Source: Vibrio sp. CDRSL-10 TSBA (GTDB lineage: Bacteria; Pseudomonadota; Gammaproteobacteria; Enterobacterales; Vibrionaceae). From it: a stretch of DNA of 64,000 bases. Within the stretch, counting starts at the first letter, position 1; every line of letters starts with the position of its first letter. The notes under the pieces are model-generated. The model was not told the DNA's origin, did no database searches, and saw only the letters and a program-made list of their open reading frames with translations. Positions 41,127-51,132 of the stretch are shown here, piece after piece. The position numbers were made by a program, and so were the translations under genes. The stretch lies in assembly GCA_039696685.1 (NCBI GenBank), contig CP155566.1:3286001-3350000 (forward strand), given 5' to 3'.

Positions 41127-41191
41127 AGACCAACAGTCGCTGAATTTTTCCCTAGTGTAGGGGCTGCCTGTTAGCTTGGCGATTTTTGAGT

Positions 41192-41737
41192 TCACACTTT
41201 TTCCAATACAATCCACTGGGTGGCAGAAAATGCCTCACGAAACAAATCGGTTTTGGCCGCCTGGCGGATAAAATCACTCGGCAGACCATGTCGCGCACGC
41301 TGCCAGTGATGGGAAGACGCAGCCGGCAGCTCACGGCTGGCCGTCGCGGTTGGCGCTGGCTGCGCCGTGACAGGCTGGATGACATGGCGGATATCAAGCC
41401 GGGTCGGAATGCTGTTACGCGCCAGATACTCAATCACCACCGCCGGCTGTTCCGATTGCTGATGAAAGAAGTAATTCATGTTGAGTGACAAACGGTCACT
41501 ATGATGCCACTGGCACCACTGCTCGATACGCTCGGCACGATGACGAAATTTCCACTCCGCCGCGGACAGATCGAGCAGCTCACCATTATTGGTCAGTTCC
41601 AATCGTCCCTGATAAAGCATCTGCCCGGCGTGATACAACTGAAATTCGATCGGACGGGCTATCGACACCGTCAGCGTCCACAACTGATGATGAATATCAA
41701 AGCTGCGTTGGCTACAAGACTCGTCTGCGGTCACCAT
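41192..41737 (-). CDS. Protein of unknown function inside the ara operon
   Basis: 181 residues, not recognised. No signal peptide or membrane helix. The N-terminal two thirds are rich in beta-type sequence (FDIHHQLWTLTVSIARPIEFQLYH, LYQGRLELTNNGELLDLSAAEW), suggesting a small beta-barrel or sandwich. A Pro/Thr/Ala linker (about 120-140) leads to a conserved-looking tail with several aromatic residues. It lies 54 nt after araA and 65 nt before araC on the same strand, so it is probably co-expressed with arabinose catabolism. It could be an accessory sugar epimerase-like or regulatory protein, but nothing proves this. Confidence 0.6.
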   Translation of the reverse strand: MVTADESCSQRSFDIHHQLWTLTVSIARPIEFQLYHAGQMLYQGRLELTNNGELLDLSAAEWKFRHRAERIEQWCQWHHSDRLSLNMNYFFHQQSEQPAVVIEYLARNSIPTRLDIRHVIQPVTAQPAPTATASRELPAASSHHWQRARHGLPSDFIRQAAKTDLFREAFSATQWIVLEKV

Positions 41738-41791
41738 GCATTACCTCTTTGTGCTTATGCGTCCCCTCTGCACGCAGAGGGGACAGACTAC

Positions 41792-43295
41792 TTAAACGCC
41801 GGAAGCCAAGCGATAGTAAACACTTTGCATTTTAAGCTCCGACTTGAATTGACGCAGATTGGTCTGCTGGTCGATAAGCACCATTTCCATGCCCAGCATA
41901 TCCGCGTAATCACTCAGCATCTCAACGCTGACTGCTTGGCTGTAAGCACTGTGGTGCGCGCCGCCGCCATGAATCCAGGCCGCTGCCGCGGTTTGCAGAT
42001 CCGGCAGAGGCTGCCACAGGGCATGCGCGACCGGCAGATGCGGCAGGCTTTGTGGCGGCTCAACCGTGTTGAGACAATTAACCAGCATGCGGAAGCGATT
42101 ACCGAGGTCAATCACTGAAACATTGAGTGCAGGTCCCTGTTCACCGCTGAACAACAAGCGGGGTACATCGCAACGCAGACCGATGGTGTGCGGATGGATT
42201 TCCAGCTTAGGCTTCGCCGCAGCAATGCTCGGGCACACTTCCAGCATGTGTGCGCCCAGCACCTGATCGGTCGCGCCAAAATGGTAAGTGTAATCTTCCA
42301 TAAATGAAGTGCCGCCAGCGCGGCCTTTACCCATCTGCTTCATGATGTGCACCATGGCAGAGGTTTTCCAGTCGCCTTCGCCACCATAACCGAAGCCTTT
42401 CGCCATCAGGCGCTGTGTTGCCAGGCCCGGCAACGATCCCAGTCCGGTCAGGTTTCTCGAAGGTATTGGTGAATGCACTGGCGCCGACTGAAGTGAGAAA
42501 GCGTTCCATGCCGATTTCCAGCCGGGCTTCACGCTGCATAATCTTGCGCAGATCACTGTCATTGATCAGCGCCGCATCCATTTCATAGCTGGAGGCGTAT
42601 TCGTCCAGCATACGTGCTACATCCGCCTCGGAGACGGCATCCACGACTTCGGTCAGTTCGCCCAGGCCGTAAGCATTGACTTCATAGCCAAACTTAATCT
42701 GCGCTGAAACTTTGTTGCCTTCCGTTACTGCCACCTGACGCATATTATCACCAAAGCGCGCTACTTTCAGGCTTTGACCGACCGCGATACCCACCGCAGC
42801 GCGGCACCAGTCATCAATCTGCTCATGCACCTGCGGATTCTGCCAGTGACCAACCACGACTTTACGGTCGATATCCATCCGGGTACCGATAAACCCGAAC
42901 TCACGACAACCATGCGCACTCTGGTTAAGGTTCATAAAGTTCATATCGATCGAATCCCACGGCAACGCGGCATTGAACTGAGTATGCAGGTGTAAAAACG
43001 GCTTGTTGAGCTGGCTCAGGCCGGCAATCCACATTTTGGCCGGTGAGAAGGTATGCATCCACAGCACCAGGCCCAGACAGTCCGGATCGTTATTGGCTGC
43101 GCGGCACACAGCGAGGATTTCGTCCGGCGTTTTCACCGTACCTTTATCCACCATAGGCACCGAAATCGCGGCAGATTCATTCAGCCCCGCCACGATGTGA
43201 GCACTGTCCTGCGCCACTTGCTGCAAAACTTTCGGGCCATACAGATGCTGAGAGCCGGTTACAAACCATACTTGCTTATCGTTAAATACTTTCAT
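41792..43295 (-). CDS. araA: L-arabinose isomerase (frameshifted in this sequence)
   Basis: About 500 residues after correction, the same length as E. coli AraA; converts L-arabinose to L-ribulose. [36 protein letters not shown], the metal-site region FMEDYTYHF and EVCPSIAA are typical. The frame breaks at 42453-42455; removing one base (GTTTC to GTTC on plus) gives [23 protein letters not shown]. The start at 43295 follows AGGGAAA. It is the third gene of araBDA. Confidence 0.94.
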
Positions 43296-43308
43296 TCTAT
43301 TTCCCTGC

Positions 43309-44058
43309 TTATTTTTTATGACTGTCGGCCTGGCCGTAATAGGCATTAGCGCCGTGTTTGCGTAGGTAATGTTTGTCGAGCAATGCCTGATTGATGTATT
43401 CCACCGCCGGATTGATCTGCAGTGTCTGCAGCGCCATTGACGCCACCACTTCCATCACCACAGCGTTATGCACCGCCTGGTGGGCATCTTTACCCCAGCT
43501 GAACGGGCCATGCTCTTTGACGATCATGCCCGGTGTCGCCATCGGATCCTGATCGGCCAGTGTTTCCACCATCACCAGGCCGGTATTGAGTTCGTAATCG
43601 CTGGCAATTTCTGCGTTCGACAGCGCGCGGGTACATGGAATACTGCCGTAGAAGTAATCCGCATGCGTGGTGCCCAGAGCCGGAATGGCCTTACCGGCCT
43701 GAGCCCAGGCCGTGGCATGTGGTGAATGGGTGTGCACCACCCCGCCGATGTGGGCATAGGTGCGGTACAGCACCAGATGCGTGGCAGTGTCGGAAGACGG
43801 ATTCAATTCTCCCTCGACAATGTCACCAGCCAGGTTGACCACCACCATGTTGTCAGCGCTGAGATCTTCATAAGCCACACCGCTCGGCTTAATCACCACC
43901 AGCCCGGATTCGCGGTCAATCGCGGACACATTGCCCCAGGTGAATGTCACCAGGTTGTGGCGCTGCAGATCCAGATTGGCCTGCCACACCTCGTGGCGCA
44001 GTTTACGCAGACGCTCAGCCTGCGGACGCACCGAATTGAGAGTTGCCTGTTGAGTCAT
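43309..44058 (-). CDS. araD: L-ribulose-5-phosphate 4-epimerase
   Basis: 249-residue class II aldolase-fold enzyme producing D-xylulose 5-phosphate. [26 protein letters not shown], the zinc ligands in [14 protein letters not shown] and the late His of [12 protein letters not shown] are present. One base separates it from araB upstream; 13 nt separate it from araA. Confidence 0.95.
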   Translation of the reverse strand: MTQQATLNSVRPQAERLRKLRHEVWQANLDLQRHNLVTFTWGNVSAIDRESGLVVIKPSGVAYEDLSADNMVVVNLAGDIVEGELNPSSDTATHLVLYRTYAHIGGVVHTHSPHATAWAQAGKAIPALGTTHADYFYGSIPCTRALSNAEIASDYELNTGLVMVETLADQDPMATPGMIVKEHGPFSWGKDAHQAVHNAVVMEVVASMALQTLQINPAVEYINQALLDKHYLRKHGANAYYGQADSHKK

Positions 44059-44059
44059 G

Positions 44060-45755
44060 TTATTGCTCCTGCGCTTGATGAAATTCCGCCAGCTGCTCCA
44101 GATGCTGACCTAACTGACGATACCCCTGATAACGACGGGCGCGCAGCGCCTGCAACTCAGGGTTTGGCTGATACACAGCACTGATTGGGCTCGCCATGAC
44201 CTGCTGTGCCTGCTGCGCGTCGGCGTATACCCCGGCCGCTACCGCGGCAAATATCGCCGCACCCAGCGCGCAGCACTGCTCTGAACGCACCACGGCAATC
44301 TCACGTCCGATCACATCGGCACACATCTGCATCACATAGGGTGATTTTTGCGAGATACCGCCAATGGCAATCACCCGCTCCACGTCCACACCCTGATCAA
44401 CAAAACAATCCACGATGGCTTTGGCACCGTGCGCGGTGGATTCAACCAGCGCAGCAAACAAAGCCGGCACTTCCGAGCCGAGATTAAGGTCAGCCAGCGC
44501 ACCTTTGAGGCGCTGGTTGGCATAAGGAGTGCGGCGACCGTTGTGCCAGTCCATTGCCAGTGGAGAATGCGGATTAAACTGATACTGCGCCGCCGCATCA
44601 GACAGCATAGGGATCAGCGCTTTTTCCAGCTCATCCAGGGTTTGCTGCGCATCGGGGTGCTGAGCCGCGAAGCTCTGCAGTGGCCACAACAGGACCCGCT
44701 TCAGCCAGGCATAAATGTCTCCAAAGGCCGACTGACCGGCCTCAAGTGCCATCAGCGCGGGCAGCGCACTGCCTTTGACCTGACCGCAGATGCCGTGAAT
44801 CGTGCGATCGCCGACATCTCCGGCATCGACCATTAAAATGTCGCAGGTTGAGGTACCAATCACCTTGACCAAATCATTCGCGCCCGCGCCGGCGCCAACC
44901 GCGCCCATGTGACAGTCAAACTCACCGACGGCCACTGCAATCCCGGCCGGCAGGCCCAGCATTTGCGCCCATTGCGTACTCAGTTGCCCGGCCTGCTGCT
45001 CAGCGGTGTAGACCTGACTGAACATGCGGGCACGCATACCATCCAGCGTGGGCGAAATCGCCGACAAAAATGCCTGATCAGGCAGACCGCCCCAGCTGTC
45101 GTGCCACATCGCCTTGTGTCCGGCAGCACAAATACCGCGCCGCAGCGTATCCGGATGCTGGTTACCGCTCAGCAAGGCAGGAATCCAGTCACACAGTTCA
45201 ACCCAGCTGTGCGCGCGCGCTGCAACCGCCGCATCCTGCTCACTGACCCAGGCCGCTTTGGCCCAGAAACCATTCCGAGGAGTAGATGCCGCCGATGTAT
45301 TTGGTGTAATCGGTAAAATCACCGCTGTGTGCCAGCTGGTTGATCCGCTCCGCCTTGGCCACCGAAGTGTGGTCTTTCCACAAAATAAACATCGCATGCG
45401 GGTTATGCTCAAACTCCGGCAGCAGTGCCAGCACATTGCCATCCGCATCAATCGGCGCCGGCGTGGAACCTGTGGTGTCGACGCCGATACCAACGACCGC
45501 CTGAACCACAGCAGCCGGCTGTCCGGTTAAGGCGTCCTTAACTGCCGCCGTCATCGCTTCAATGTAATCTCGCGGGTGATGGCGAAACTGAGACTGTTCC
45601 GGCTGGTTATACAGGCCCTGCATCCAGCGCGGATAATAAGTGACACCGGAGGCCACCTCTTCGCCACTGGTCGCATTAACCAGTAAGGCACGTACCGAGT
45701 CCGAACCGAAATCAAGACCGATGACATACGCAGGCTGAGTAGCAAAATGCTCCAT
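44060..45755 (-). CDS. araB: Ribulokinase (frameshifted in this sequence)
   Basis: FGGY kinase of about 564 residues that phosphorylates L-ribulose. N-terminal [39 protein letters not shown], then [20 protein letters not shown] and a C-terminal [20 protein letters not shown]. The frame breaks at 45267-45269; removing one A on plus (GAAAC to GAAC) gives [20 protein letters not shown]. First gene of araBDA, with GGAG 6 nt before the ATG and an AraC-dependent promoter upstream. Confidence 0.94.
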
Positions 45756-45787
45756 AACAACTCCATGTAGGGTGGGATTTTTATTTT

Positions 45788-45852
45788 GTTATAACTCCGC
45801 CACGCTCCGGCAACCATGACCACGACCGCTACATATATGGATAAAAACGCCA
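45788..45852 (-). promoter_or_regulatory. araB promoter with paired AraC half-sites (I1-I2 type)
   Basis: Minus strand: half-site TGGCGTTTTTATCCATA (45852-45836) differs from E. coli araI1 (TAGCATTTTTATCCATA) at two bases. A second half-site TAGCGGTCGTGGTCATG (45831-45815) starts exactly 21 bp further, the E. coli I1-I2 spacing, and abuts the -35 region. A -10 TATAAC lies at 45793-45788. This is the arrangement in which arabinose-bound AraC activates araBAD. Confidence 0.88.
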
Positions 45853-45985
45853 CATAGACAAAAGCGTGCTGTTGTTTAAAAAAAGGGCAAGCGATAAAAA
45901 GCTCACCAATAGTGCGCAAATACCGCGATTTTCAGCCTATCAACACGCCAAGTTCGCACCAAGAGCTGGCAACTGAGATCCGCAT

Positions 45986-46023
45986 CATGTTCCCTCCCGC
46001 TAAATGAATGGACAAAATCGCTA
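45986..46023 (-). promoter_or_regulatory. Second paired AraC site, upstream of araF
   Basis: Minus-strand half-sites TAGCGATTTTGTCCATT (46023-46007) and TAGCGGGAGGGAACATG (46002-45986), again 21 bp apart start to start and in the same orientation as the araB pair. They lie just upstream of a CRP site and the araF promoter, pointing away from araF as reported for E. coli araFGH. They could also act as a looping operator for araB, 171 bp away. Confidence 0.78.
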
Positions 46024-46034
46024 CAATCTTTAGG

Positions 46035-46050
46035 TGTGATTTTGGTCACT
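46035..46050 (+). promoter_or_regulatory. CRP site of the araFGH promoter
   Basis: TGTGATTTTGGTCACT: both half-sites of the CRP consensus TGTGA-N6-TCACA with one mismatch. A -10-like TATGGA at 46075-46080 places CRP near -44, close to the class II position. The AraC pair lies 12 bp upstream. Confidence 0.82.
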
Positions 46051-46116
46051 TCAACCTGGCGCGGAATCTTCAACTATGGATAGCGAAACAAACCCCTACC
46101 AGCGGATGGAATAACA

Positions 46117-47116
46117 ATGAAACTAAAAACCCTACTCTCTACCGCAGTCCTCAGTGGATTGACCTTGTTAAGTGCTTCTGCCAATGCGTTCTTCGGTTCG
46201 GATGATGAATTGCGGCTTGGTTATCTGGTTAAACAGCCGGAAGAAACCTTGGTTCCAGACTGAATGGTCGTTCGCCGAACAAGCGGGCAAAGATCTCGGT
46301 TTTGAAGTGGTCAAAATGGCGGTGCCGGATGGTGAGAAAACCCTTAACGCCATCGATACCCTGGCCGCACAAGGCGCGAAAGGCTTTGTAATTTGCACGC
46401 CGGATCCAAAATTGGGGCCGGCCATCATGGCTAAAGCGAAAAGCTATGACCTTAAAGTGGTCACAGTCGACGACCAGTTTCTTAACGCGAAAGGCCAGCC
46501 GATGACCGACGTGCCGCTGGTGATGATGGCGGCGACCGCCATCGGTGAACGCCAGGGTCAGGAGCTGTATAACGAAATGACCAAACGTGGCTGGGATGCC
46601 GCCACGACTGGTGTAATGGCCATTACTGCCGATGAACTCGATACCGCGCGCCGTCGCGTGGATGGCTCGATTTCCGCACTGAAAGCGGCTGGTTTCCCGG
46701 CCGGACAAATCTACCGCGTACCAACCAAAACCAATGACATTCCTGGTGCACTGGATGCGGCCAACTCACTGCTGGTGCAATACCCGAACGTGAAACAGTG
46801 GCTGGTGGTCGGCATGAACGACAACACAGTCCTGGGTGGCATTCGCGCCACTGAAGGTCAGGGCTTTGGCGCTGACAACGTGATCGGCATCGGTATCAAC
46901 GGTGTGGATGCCGTCAACGAACTGGCTAAATCTCAGCCAACCGGCTTCTATGGCTCTCTGCTGCCAAGCCCGGACGTACACGGCTATCAAAGTATTGAAT
47001 CGCTGTACAAGTGGGTCAAAGACGGTGTTGAACCGAATAAATTCGTCGAAGTCACCGATGTGGTACTGATCACGCGCGATAACTTCCGTGACGAACTGGC
47101 GAAGAAAGGCCTGTAA
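46117..47116 (+). CDS. araF: L-arabinose periplasmic binding protein (frameshifted in this sequence)
   Basis: About 332 residues after correction; Sec signal peptide [19 protein letters not shown] ending near SANA, then the mature protein starting [62 protein letters not shown] and the C-terminal [13 protein letters not shown] match E. coli AraF. The frame breaks at 46244-46246, only about 42 codons in; removing one A (GAAAC to GAAC) restores PEEPWFQTEW. Without this correction the signal peptide would be lost from the main frame. Confidence 0.94.
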
Positions 47117-47192
47117 GTCCCTGCAGGGTGGCGACCGCCTTTCGGTCGCCACCGGATTCCACGGAGAGAAAGGATTAAACGGAGAGAACGTT

Positions 47193-48708
47193 ATGGCGAA
47201 GTCCCCCTCTTATCTCGAATTTCGTAACATTTCCAAGCATTTCCCCGGAGTTAAGGCTCTGAGTAATATCAGCTTCCGCGCCAATGCCGGCAGCGTGCAT
47301 GCTCTGATGGGTGAAAACGGTGCCGGAAAATCGACGTTACTGAAAACCTTGAGCGGGTTCCATAAACCAACCGACGGTCACCTGGCGATCGACGGCAAGG
47401 AGCACCTGTTTGACTCCACCAATGATGCGCTGGAACAAGGCATCGCAATTATTTATCAGGAACTCAACCTGGTGCCGGAACTGAGTGTGGCGGAAAACAT
47501 CTACCTCGGTCAGCTGCCGACCAAAAACGGCCGGGTGGATAACGACACTCTCAACCGCAACGCGCGGGTGCAACTGGAACGTCTGGGTGAAACCTTTGAC
47601 CCGTCGCGGCCGCTGAAAGAGTTTTCGATTGGTCAGTGGCAGATGGTTGAGATTGCCAAAGCGCTGAGTCGCAACGCGCAAATCATCGCCTTTGACGAGC
47701 CGACCAGCAGCCTGTCACAACGGGAAATTAAAAACCTGTTTAAGGTGATTCGCGAACTGCGTGATGACGGCAAAATCATTTTATATGTCTCGCACCGCAT
47801 GGAAGAGATCTTTGATCTGTGCGATGCGATCACCATTTTTAAAGACGGCACTCACGTGCAGACCTTTGATGATCTCAGCGAAACTGAGCCACGATCGCCT
47901 GGTTGAGCTGATGGTCGGACGGGAAATCAACGACATTTATAACTACCGCGGACGCCAGCATGGCCAGAGCGGATTGCGCATCGAAAACTTCCAGGGGCCG
48001 GGGCTAAGCGCGCCGGTCTCGCTCGACATCAAACAGGGGGAAATCCTCGGTCTGTTTGGTCTGGTCGGTGCCGGCCGTACCGAACTGACCCGGCTGATTT
48101 TCGGCGCTGAACGCGCAACAGGCGGCGATCTCTACCTGCATGATGTCAAAATCGGTATCAAAACCCCGCAGGATGCGATTCGTGCCGGTATCACCCTGTG
48201 CTCGGAAGACCGAAAAGCTGACGGCATCGTACCCATCATGTCAGTGCAGGAAAACACAAACATCAGTGCCCGCCCCTGGTACCTGAAATTCAACAGCCTG
48301 ATCGACTTTGAATGGGAAAAGCGCAACGCCCAGACCCAGAAAGAGGCACTCAATGTCAAAGCCTCTTCCCTGGAACAACCGATCGGCAAGCTGTCGGGTG
48401 GCAACCAGCAAAAAGTGATTCTCGGCCGCTGGTTATCGACGGCAATGAGCGTGATCCTGCTCGATGAACCGACCCGTGGTATCGATGTCGGCGCCAAATC
48501 GGAAATTTATGAACTGATTTTTAAGCTGGCTGAAAACGGCGTGACCGTGCTGGTCGTTTCCAGCGACTTACCGGAAGTACTTGGTATTTCTGACCGCCTG
48601 CTGGTGATGAAAGATGGTGCCGTGAGCGGTGAACTGCAGCGGGACGAGTTTAATGAACAAGCGGCCCTGCGTCTGGCGATGCTGGGCAATGAAGCTGTCG
48701 CAGCTTAA
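47193..48708 (+). CDS. araG: L-arabinose ABC transporter ATPase (frameshifted in this sequence)
   Basis: About 504 residues, two fused ABC ATPase domains. Domain 1 (about 8-240): Walker [11 protein letters not shown]-loop YQELNLVPE, signature [14 protein letters not shown], Walker [13 protein letters not shown]. Domain 2 (about 255-500): [10 protein letters not shown] in place of a full Walker A, signature [15 protein letters not shown], Walker [15 protein letters not shown]. The frame breaks at 47881-47883; removing one A (GAAAC to GAAC) gives [21 protein letters not shown], joining the domains. Follows araF, precedes araH by 17 nt. Confidence 0.94.
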
Positions 48709-48725
48709 CCCTGAGGAAGAATGTT

Positions 48726-49712
48726 ATGTCTTTATCCAACCCTACCAAAGTGATCGATAGCGAGCCTGGCCGCTCAAGTTTTAACTTCGCCAAGATCTGG
48801 GACAAATTCGGCATGCTGATCGTGTTTGCCGGCCTGTTTCTGCTCTGCGCGCTGTTTGTGCCCTACTTTGCTACCTTCATCAATATGAAAGGCCTTGGCC
48901 TGGCTATCTCCATGAGCGGGATGGTGGCCTGTGCGATGCTGTTTTGTCTCGCCTGTGGCGATCTCGATCTGTCCGTGGCTTCGGTCATTGCCTGCTCCGG
49001 CGTGGTGACAGCAGTCGCGATCAACGCCACCAGCAGCGTGGTGCTCGGCGTCGGGGCAGGTCTGTTGTCCGGCGTAATGTTTGGTCTGCTGAACGGCTTT
49101 GTGATCGCCAAACTGCAGATTAACGCGCTGATCACTACCCTGGCGACGATGCAAATCGCGCGCGGTCTGGGCTACATCATTTCCGACGGTAAAGCGGTCG
49201 GCATTACCGAAGAGAGCTTTTTTGCGCTGGGGAACTCATCCCTGCTCGGCATCCCGACCCCGATCTGGCTGACCATAGTGACTTTCGCGGTGTTTGCTTT
49301 CCTGCTCAACCGCACCGTGTATGGCCGTAACACCCTGGCCATTGGTGGTAACGAAGAAGCAGCCCGTCTGGCCGGCGTCAACGTCGTCAAAACCAAGATG
49401 ATCATCTTCACCGTGTCCGGCTTTATCTCAGCGCTGGCCGGGGTGATTCTGGCGGCGCGCATGACCAGCGGTCAGCCGATGACCTCGGTCGGTTTCGAAC
49501 TGGTCGTAATTTCAGCCTGTGTTCTGGGTGGTGTATCGCTCAAAGGCGGCATAGGTAAAGTCTCTTATGTGATTGCCGGGGTGCTGATCCTAGGCACCGT
49601 TGAAAATGCGATGAACCTGCTGAACATGTCACCGTTTGCCCAATATGTCGTGCGCGGCGCAATTCTGCTGGCAGCCGTTATTTTTGACCGCTACAAACAG
49701 AAATCGCAGTAA
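48726..49712 (+). CDS. araH: L-arabinose ABC transporter permease
   Basis: 328 residues, about ten membrane segments, with the sugar ABC permease signature (CGDLDLSVASVIACSGVV, GRNTLAIGGNEEAARLAGVNV, ISACVLGGVSLKGGIGKVSYVIAGVLILG). It forms the membrane channel of AraFGH. Confidence 0.93.
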   Translation: MSLSNPTKVIDSEPGRSSFNFAKIWDKFGMLIVFAGLFLLCALFVPYFATFINMKGLGLAISMSGMVACAMLFCLACGDLDLSVASVIACSGVVTAVAINATSSVVLGVGAGLLSGVMFGLLNGFVIAKLQINALITTLATMQIARGLGYIISDGKAVGITEESFFALGNSSLLGIPTPIWLTIVTFAVFAFLLNRTVYGRNTLAIGGNEEAARLAGVNVVKTKMIIFTVSGFISALAGVILAARMTSGQPMTSVGFELVVISACVLGGVSLKGGIGKVSYVIAGVLILGTVENAMNLLNMSPFAQYVVRGAILLAAVIFDRYKQKSQ

Positions 49713-49734
49713 GTGGGGAACTTTCTGCTGTTTT

Positions 49735-49768
49735 GCCTCCTTATTGCCTGCAATAAGGAGGCTTTTTT
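49735..49768 (+). terminator. Terminator of araFGH
   Basis: GCCTCCTTATTG-CCTG-CAATAAGGAGGC, a 12-bp perfect stem, followed by TTTTTTAT, 22 nt past the araH stop. Confidence 0.9.
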
Positions 49769-49847
49769 ATGCGCCGCTTTTCATTCACACCATTCAGCCT
49801 GCCCCATTATCACGACTCGCGGCGAAATGGCGGCGAATAACAGCAAA

Positions 49848-49902
49848 ACTGCGCAATAATGCTAATAAAATGGACATATTTGCTGGCAAAACCTTTCTGT
49901 GA
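49848..49902. promoter_or_regulatory. Third paired AraC site plus CRP half-site, upstream of ytfQ
   Basis: Minus-strand half-sites CAGCAAATATGTCCATT (49885-49869) and TAGCATTATTGCGCAGT (49864-49848), once more 21 bp apart, in the same orientation as the araF pair. TGTGA begins at 49898, 13 bp past the pair, as the araF CRP site lies 12 bp past its pair. The right CRP half is poor (TCTAT). The shared layout suggests ytfQRT-yjfF belongs to the AraC regulon. The rest of the 349-bp gap is AT-rich with no other clear element. Confidence 0.65.
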
Positions 49903-50061
49903 CCGAGCTCTATCTGATTAACAATTGATCAACCTATTATTAACTCACTCTCATATCTGACCCGCTGATAACACATTCTAAAACCCCAGCGCCAGATAAC
50001 TAAAAACCATACGTCTACTCCGAGAGTGAAACAAAAAAATCAACAAGATAGGGAATAAATC

Positions 50062-51021
50062 ATGTTAAAAAAACTCTCTTTAGCTGCCTCCGTCAGTGCG
50101 GTACTGATGTCCGGTTCACTGCTGGCCAACACCCTTACCGTCGGCTTTTCGCAAATCGGTTCTGAATCCGGTTGGCGCGCCGCCGAAACCGCCGTTTCCA
50201 AAGCAGAAGCAGAAAAACGCGGGATTAACCTCAAAATTGCTGATGCACAGCAAAAACAGGAAAACCAAATCAAAGCGGTCCGTTCGTTCATCGCCCAGGG
50301 CGTGGATGCCATTTTTATCGCCCCTGTGGTACAGACTGGCTGGGGGCCGGTTCTGGAAGAGGCCCGTGACTATGACATTCCGGTCTTCCTGCTCGACCGC
50401 GGTATCAGCGTAGAAGATGACTCGCTCTATACCACCGCCATCACCGCTGACAACGTACTGGAAGGTAAAGTCGCCGGTCAGTGGCTGATTGATAAAGTCG
50501 GCACCAAAGCCTGTAACGTGGTTGAGCTGCAGGGTACCGTCGGTGCCAGCGTGGCGATTGACCGTAAGCAGGGCTTTGCCGACGCGCTGAAACAGGCTGA
50601 CAACGTGCAGATAGTCCGTACCCAGTCTGGTGAATTTACCCGTAGCAAGGGCAAAGAAGTGATGGAGAGTTTCATCAAAGCGGAAAATAACGGCAAGAAT
50701 ATCTGCGCGGTGTTTGCTCACAATGACGACATGGCGATCGGCGCTATTCAGGCAATTAAAGAAGCCGGCCTCAAACCGGGCAGCGATATCGTCATTGTCT
50801 CTATTGATGCGGTGCCGGATATTTTTAAGGCCATGCTTAACGGCGAGGCCAACGCCACCGTCGAGCTGACGCCGAACATGGCCGGTCCTGCCTTTGATGC
50901 CCTGATTGCGCTGAAAGACCAAGGCACCGTCCCTCCCAAAAAAATCGTGACCGAATCCAAGCTGTATCTGCCGGATGACGCCCAGTCGCAACTGGAGCTG
51001 AAACAAAACCTGGGTTACTGA
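50062..51021 (+). CDS. ytfQ: Furanose-sugar periplasmic binding protein YtfQ
   Basis: 319 residues; signal peptide MLKKLSLAASVSAVLMSGSLLAN, then TLTVGFSQIGSESGWRAAET, KIADAQQKQENQIKAVRSFIAQGVDAIFIAPVV, VVELQGTVGASVAIDRKQGF and FTRSKGKEVMESFIKAENNGKNIC, almost identical in these blocks to E. coli YtfQ. The E. coli protein binds galactofuranose and, less well, other furanoses including arabinose. With paired AraC sites upstream, the physiological ligand here may be L-arabinofuranose. Confidence 0.92.
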   Translation: MLKKLSLAASVSAVLMSGSLLANTLTVGFSQIGSESGWRAAETAVSKAEAEKRGINLKIADAQQKQENQIKAVRSFIAQGVDAIFIAPVVQTGWGPVLEEARDYDIPVFLLDRGISVEDDSLYTTAITADNVLEGKVAGQWLIDKVGTKACNVVELQGTVGASVAIDRKQGFADALKQADNVQIVRTQSGEFTRSKGKEVMESFIKAENNGKNICAVFAHNDDMAIGAIQAIKEAGLKPGSDIVIVSIDAVPDIFKAMLNGEANATVELTPNMAGPAFDALIALKDQGTVPPKKIVTESKLYLPDDAQSQLELKQNLGY

Positions 51022-51132
51022 TGTGATGTGGTCATCACAGATCTGAATAACTGGCTTATCCAAGTCACTCACGGTCAGCGTGAGTGACAGATTCAGCGGT
51101 GCCCGGCCCAACGGGCACCTTCGGGAGCGATT

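Noticed and set aside
45876..45905. Extra AraC half-site GAGCTTTTTATCGC
   Set aside because: The spacing between AGC and ATC is one base short of the AraC consensus and no partner lies 21 bp away.
47761..48708. A separate half-size ABC ATPase gene
   Set aside because: It is the second half of araG displaced by the frameshift at 47881; the two halves join smoothly after removing one A.
50116..51111. 331-codon minus-strand ORF opposite ytfQ
   Set aside because: Antisense shadow of a clear binding-protein gene.
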